Shown: positions 60,327 to 64,000 of the stretch, piece after piece
Layout of the letters: each line of letters starts with the position of its first letter
Numbering within the stretch: position 1 is the first letter of the stretch
Assembly (NCBI GenBank): GCA_020747065.1
Contig: JAGMVK010000006.1
Span: 1,426,001 to 1,490,000 of the forward strand
Direction: 5' to 3'
DNA length: 64,000 nucleotides
DNA from: Cadophora sp. MPI-SDFR-AT-0126
Taxonomy: Eukaryota; Ascomycota; Leotiomycetes; Helotiales; Ploettnerulaceae
The notes under the pieces: model-generated
The model's database searches: none
Told to the model about the DNA's origin: nothing
The model's input: only the letters and a program-made list of their open reading frames with translations
Position numbers and translations under genes: made by a program

Positions 60327-61361
60327 ATGCAGGGCTTCAATATGGGACGGTATGTCCCTCCTGACCAGGAGGGATTGATGAGCGGTAATCAGCTTCATGG
60401 CAAACATGCCCTTGGCGCTCGAGCAAATAAGATCTCTCAAGGAATTCTTACCGTCCGATTCGAAATGCCATACCCAATCTGGTGCACAACCTGCCCAAAG
60501 CCTACGATTATCGGACAAGGTGTACGGTTCAATGCCGAGAAGAAGAAAGTTGGCAAGTACTTTTCAACGCCAATCTTCAGCTTCCGTATGAAACATGTTG
60601 CCTGTGGTGGCTGGATCGAGATTCGGACGGACCCCAAGAATACAGCCTACGTGGTCACGGAAGGAGCGAGGAAGCGCGATCTAGGAGAAGATAAAGTTGA
60701 AGAAGGGGATGTGAAGATTCTGACTCATGAAGAGCGGGAAGAACTGAGAGACAACGCATTCGCATCTCTCGAAGGGAAGGTAGACGATAAGAAAAGACTA
60801 GAGTACAGCAAAAAAAGGCTCGAAGAACTGCAGGAACTATCCGAGAAACAATGGGAGGACCCGTATGAACAGAATAAGAGACTACGGAACACATTTCGAG
60901 TGGGCCGAAAGCAAAGAGAGAAGGATAAAGGAATTGCAGCTTCACTACAGGACAAGATGAGTCTTGGAATAGACCTGTTGCCGGAACATGAAGCCGATGC
61001 GCGGAAAGCCCGTCTCATCGAGTTTGGTGAGATCAATTCAGATAATGCTGTCGACAAAACGATGTCCAAGCCACTTTTCAACCACGAGAAGCCGAATATC
61101 AAATCGAAGAAAACCAAGCTGTCAAGAAAGCAAAAGGCCGGGAACCTTGCAAAGGAGAAAACGGCAGCCTTCGCAGCAGAAATCAGAGGTAATACCAGAG
61201 CCGCGTTGGATCCATTTCTGGAAGGTTTTCGATTGGCAACGCCAAAAGCTGCACCCTTACTGGCAGGCGTCAGCGTCAAAAGGAAGAGGTCAGAGCCAGC
61301 AGAGGAATCTCTATCGAAGAAAGCAGAAGGCATTGGTCTGGTGGATTACGATTCCGATTGA
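60327..61361 (+). CDS. saf4: Splicing factor of the YJU2/CWC16 family, CCDC130 (Saf4) type
   Basis: Spliceosome-associated protein. A single exon of 344 residues starting MQGFNMGRYVPPDQEG. The conserved N-terminal domain has HGKHALGARANKISQGILTV, RFEMPYPIWCTTCPKPTIIG, GVRFNAEKKKVGKY and HVACGGWIEIRTDP, including the zinc-ribbon cysteines (C..C and later C). The HALGARANKISQGIL insert distinguishes the CCDC130/Saf4 branch from Yju2/CCDC94. The rest is charged and helical (LEELQELSEKQWEDPYEQNK), with a basic tail (KSKKTKLSRKQK) ending GLVDYDSD. The open frame extends 33 codons upstream, but the ATG at 60327 matches the family start. Divergent from SPF30. Confidence 0.92.
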   Translation: MQGFNMGRYVPPDQEGLMSGNQLHGKHALGARANKISQGILTVRFEMPYPIWCTTCPKPTIIGQGVRFNAEKKKVGKYFSTPIFSFRMKHVACGGWIEIRTDPKNTAYVVTEGARKRDLGEDKVEEGDVKILTHEEREELRDNAFASLEGKVDDKKRLEYSKKRLEELQELSEKQWEDPYEQNKRLRNTFRVGRKQREKDKGIAASLQDKMSLGIDLLPEHEADARKARLIEFGEINSDNAVDKTMSKPLFNHEKPNIKSKKTKLSRKQKAGNLAKEKTAAFAAEIRGNTRAALDPFLEGFRLATPKAAPLLAGVSVKRKRSEPAEESLSKKAEGIGLVDYDSD

Positions 61362-62107
61362 CAAAATTGTCATTTGCATGTCTGGAGATCTTGGCGTTAT
61401 GGGCGAAGCGACGATACCCAGGATTTGTCATTTTTTGGGTGGCGTTGGGCATGATAATGTCACGAAGCTGTCATCCATCTACATGTACGCTTTCAACTCC
61501 CGTGAGGCATCCTGCACTGAGTTTCGGTGTGTCGTCTTCACCCTTTGCCACTTCTGCCCCGGCCGATCATAGGACACGGACGGCTCACAGACTCGTTAAT
61601 CTGCAACTGATGCGGTAAGGGGCACATCTCGGAGTCCTCCCGAACTTGGCTCGGTCTTCGGTTGGCAAAATGGAGAGGAGATGCCTGGACTTTGTCTGTT
61701 TTCTACCTCAGCGTTTCACTGGGACCTCAAGTGATGGTGAATGAGCAGGGTTTAGAAGAGATTGAAATTGTGCTGGGGACCAGAAAATTCATTTTGCATC
61801 TCCAGAGCGAAGATCCGTCAATTTTGAATCAGACGAGCATATCCACTGGCCTAGACCAATGTCCCTTGTATTCCTTGGAACATGGATCTTCAAGCGAAGT
61901 CTGAGCATTTTCGTATTGTACAAAATCGATAAGGAAACAGTGGTATCATTAGAGCAACCCATTTCCCATCCGTTATCGCCGAAAGCAAGTGCTTTTTGAG
62001 TAGTTCAAAAATGCCGAAAGACTGTCAGTCATACATCGAAGAAAATTGCCGGCCTCGAGATCCATTGCGCCGTTTGCCCTGATGCCCTGCTCACCAAAAG
62101 TATATCA
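61362..62107. other. Convergent 3' flanks, 0.75 kb
   Basis: Between the SAF4 stop and the stop of the rhodopsin-domain gene. An 80-codon plus-strand frame at 61662-61904 has no signature. Nothing else seen. Confidence 0.45.
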
Positions 62108-63725
62108 TCACCTTGAAACCATTACCTCCGTCGTTCTGAGTATGCCTTTTGGTCGTTCCTTTGGTCGTTCGGCTCGTTCTCTTTCTCGTTCACGTTCCCT
62201 CTCTCTTGCCAAGTACGCTCTTTGCCTCCCTTCTAGCGGCAGGGGCATCGGGACCATCATATCATCTTCGCTCCCACTGTCATTCTCTGTGATGCTCTGC
62301 TCCAGTTTCGACATGGGACCACTGCTTGCCAGACTTGGTTGTCGGTAGACTTTAGGATCTTCTGGCGATATCCTGCCTCCTCCAACCACCGTGATTTTGT
62401 ATCCTTTGTTCCCGAGGGCGGTAGTTGAGCGACTTCTCATTGGGCTCATCTTCAAGTCATCTTCTTGAAGATAATAGCGGCCATGAATGCTTCCTCCAAA
62501 GCCGTTTTTTCTGCCCCGTAACCCAGACACCTTCATCGTATTTGCGGTCTCAAGCATAGAAGCGAAGAGCGGTCTAAGTGAGGGAAGGCAAGCTGCCAAT
62601 ATACCGGTGTTCATTTCGATACTAGACACGTATTAGGCTTTGATCCAGCCAAGTGGATAGCGGACATGATCTTCTTACTCGTTCCATATTTGAAAGGAAT
62701 ATTCGTGGAATGGATCCGGGTCCATGAAGAACCTCCCAAGGAGAACTTCTCTCACTAGGGCCGCTGCACATGCACTGAGATACTCCATCAGCATTGAAAG
62801 ACACAGTTGGTCAAGACTTACAAATAACCAAGACTCAAAATGCATATCAACGAAATTTTTGTCCTGATGTTGATTTGCAAAGGCAGAATTACTGGAATAG
62901 GGAGAGTCGCAAATAAAAAGTCCGTAAAAATGTTGATGGCTAGAGGTGTCTGTCAGTTTATGCACATCACAAGGATATACCGACTTGCCTCCATTGAATA
63001 AGCCTATGCTTCTGAAGATAGACGTGCTGTAGCATTTTGTGTTGGGATCAAATCGTAGCATGATATCCCACGCGGCGCTGACTGGAAGACACTGGAAGAC
63101 CCTTCAGGCACTTAGTACGTCGTCCTGAAAATGAAAGCTGGGAAGCTTACAACGTCCCCACAGAGGCTACTGTGAAGGTGATGATGAAAATTATCCACGC
63201 AACCAGAATTCGCTAAGAACAATTGTCAGTTTCTGCATTCGTGACATAGCATAGGAGGAATCACCTTGTACCATTTCCCCTGGACCAGTCTAAGCAGAAA
63301 AAGACCAATTGATATCTTTACACTTGAAATGCCGATCACATTGACCCAGCCATGGAACCAAGACCAGTGGAATATGGTCATCATATTTTCAAGCAGCGTC
63401 GGGTGGGTGATGTGGTGACCAACACCATTATGAACCTCGCCAATAAAGCATGCCAAAACGCCCGCAGAGCATATCCTGAGAATTGTCAGTTGGAGGTGCA
63501 AGATCTGGTGGAAGATTCTCACATGGCAACAATCATCACGTAGTCATCAGCCCCAACAGTCTTCAACATAAATGTCCTGACATACAGTCGCATCATTACG
63601 ACGAGGCAGGCAAATGCAGTGAATGATCCAGTAATAGCAAGAATCTTGCTGCCCTTGTCCGAGTTTGGATCAGAGAACGCCGGCATTGGCATCATTGCCA
63701 GGTCTTGTCTCTTTGGTAAATGCAT
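62108..63725 (-). CDS. Fungal rhodopsin-domain seven-helix membrane protein
   Basis: An integral membrane protein of the large fungal rhodopsin-domain family (no retinal-binding evidence). Seven exons join: 63725-63523, 63475-63265, 63212-63151, 63101-62989, 62939-62822, 62774-62679 and 62621-62108, giving about 438 residues. It starts MHLPKRQDLAMMP. Family features in order: DDYVMIVAM after helix 2, GVGHHI, KISIGLFLLRLVQ, VFQCLPVSAAWD, FNGAINIFTDFLFATLPIPV, LSLGYF and IEMNTGILAACLPSLRPLF. The ~150-residue cytosolic tail has GSIHGRYYL and a low-complexity (Arg-Glu)n run. The fourth intron (62940-62988) has a GC donor. Function unknown; some members act as receptors in plant-associated fungi. 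Confidence 0.9.
62940..62988 (-). other. GC-AG intron in the rhodopsin-domain gene
   Basis: The exon ends AATGGAG and the intron starts GCAAGT, the typical GC donor, and ends CTCTAG. Splicing gives GLFNGAINIFTDF, the family's expected sequence. The alternative GT four bases on breaks the frame. Confidence 0.8.
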
Positions 63726-64000
63726 GTTGTTTGTTGTTTCCCAGTCCACCGTTATTCTTGAAAAATTTCCAGCAATCCGTTCATACAGTTGTACTTGGAG
63801 CTTCGAGGAAGTGCTTCAACCAGACCTCCGGAAAGAACCTGCTTTCAGGCCAGCAGGGTAGAGATATAGTTGATCACCAATAAGCGAGAGATTGATGGGC
63901 GTCGAGGATGCATAACTCTCCGCCCTTCCTGCACGAGTTCTTGTGTCGAATTCATGTGCCTGCTCCCGCCGGGATCTGGAACAGGGCTATCAACGAAAGT
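63726..64000. other. Promoter side of the rhodopsin-domain gene, window end
   Basis: Upstream of the start at 63725. The open frame extends slightly to a GTG at 63749, but the ATG is preferred. No second gene is visible before the window ends. Confidence 0.4.

Noticed and set aside
60725..61333. 202-codon minus-strand frame opposite SAF4
   Set aside because: Antisense shadow of a charged helical region; serine/leucine-rich without a signature.
1..64000. CRISPR arrays, prokaryotic operons, phage or defence systems, intact transposons
   Set aside because: The gene structures are eukaryotic with spliceosomal introns; no regular spacer-repeat array, integrase, transposase or reverse transcriptase was recognised.
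14281..64000. Fungal TPP riboswitch in a leader intron
   Set aside because: No thiamine gene is present, and the CTGAGA/ACCTGA element pair was not found in any leader.

Overview
This is a 64-kb stretch of nuclear chromosome from a filamentous ascomycete (Pezizomycotina). Genes are dense, on both strands, and interrupted by short introns (mostly 45-65 bp) with GTAAGT-like donors and CTAAC/CTGAC-like branch sites. The contents are typical of this group: a fungal-only rhodopsin-domain membrane protein, a YRB30-type Ran-binding protein, an eRF3 with a Q/N/G/Y-rich head, and the complex I assembly factor IND1. The eRF3 and transporter sequences feel Leotiomycete-like, but the class cannot be settled from the sequence alone. 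No prokaryotic, CRISPR, phage or intact transposon sequence was seen.

Layout. 0-6 kb: an aquaglyceroporin-like channel and a hexose transporter, both on the minus strand, separated by 2.3 kb that holds an AT-rich degenerate tandem repeat. 7-14 kb: Mediator subunit MED13 and the ribosome-biogenesis factor ENP2, head to head. 14-23.5 kb: a small type I membrane protein, an eight-exon coiled-coil protein of about 1,697 residues, and the tiny mitochondrial ribosomal protein bL33m. 24.6-33 kb: a two-part protein ending in an O6-alkylguanine-DNA alkyltransferase domain, and a very large WD40/alpha-solenoid protein resembling Gemin5. 33-39.8 kb: a gene-poor zone with only one short serine-rich gene. 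39.8-48 kb: a short-chain dehydrogenase of an atypical type, a small acidic CHZ-like protein, the tRNA methyltransferase TRM2, a probable unresolved multi-pass membrane gene, and YRB30. 48-64 kb: SUP35 (eRF3), a secreted subtilisin, BFR2 and IND1 head to head, splicing factors SPF30 and SAF4 head to head, and the rhodopsin-domain protein.

Most genes are housekeeping: transcription (MED13), ribosome assembly (ENP2, BFR2), mitochondrial translation and respiration (bL33m, IND1), splicing (SPF30, SAF4), nuclear transport (YRB30) and translation termination (SUP35). Sugar and glycerol transport and secreted proteolysis are also present. I see no gene cluster that clearly forms a new pathway. The least explained items are the 1,697-residue coiled-coil protein with a duplicated 20-residue motif, the alkyltransferase fused to a conserved fungal N-terminal module, the aquaporin with an NLA second pore motif, and an open multi-membrane-segment gene at 44.9-45.7 kb. 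Exon joins were worked out by hand from splice signals and reading frame, so boundaries may be off by a base or two. The product assignments rest on motif recognition, without database searches.
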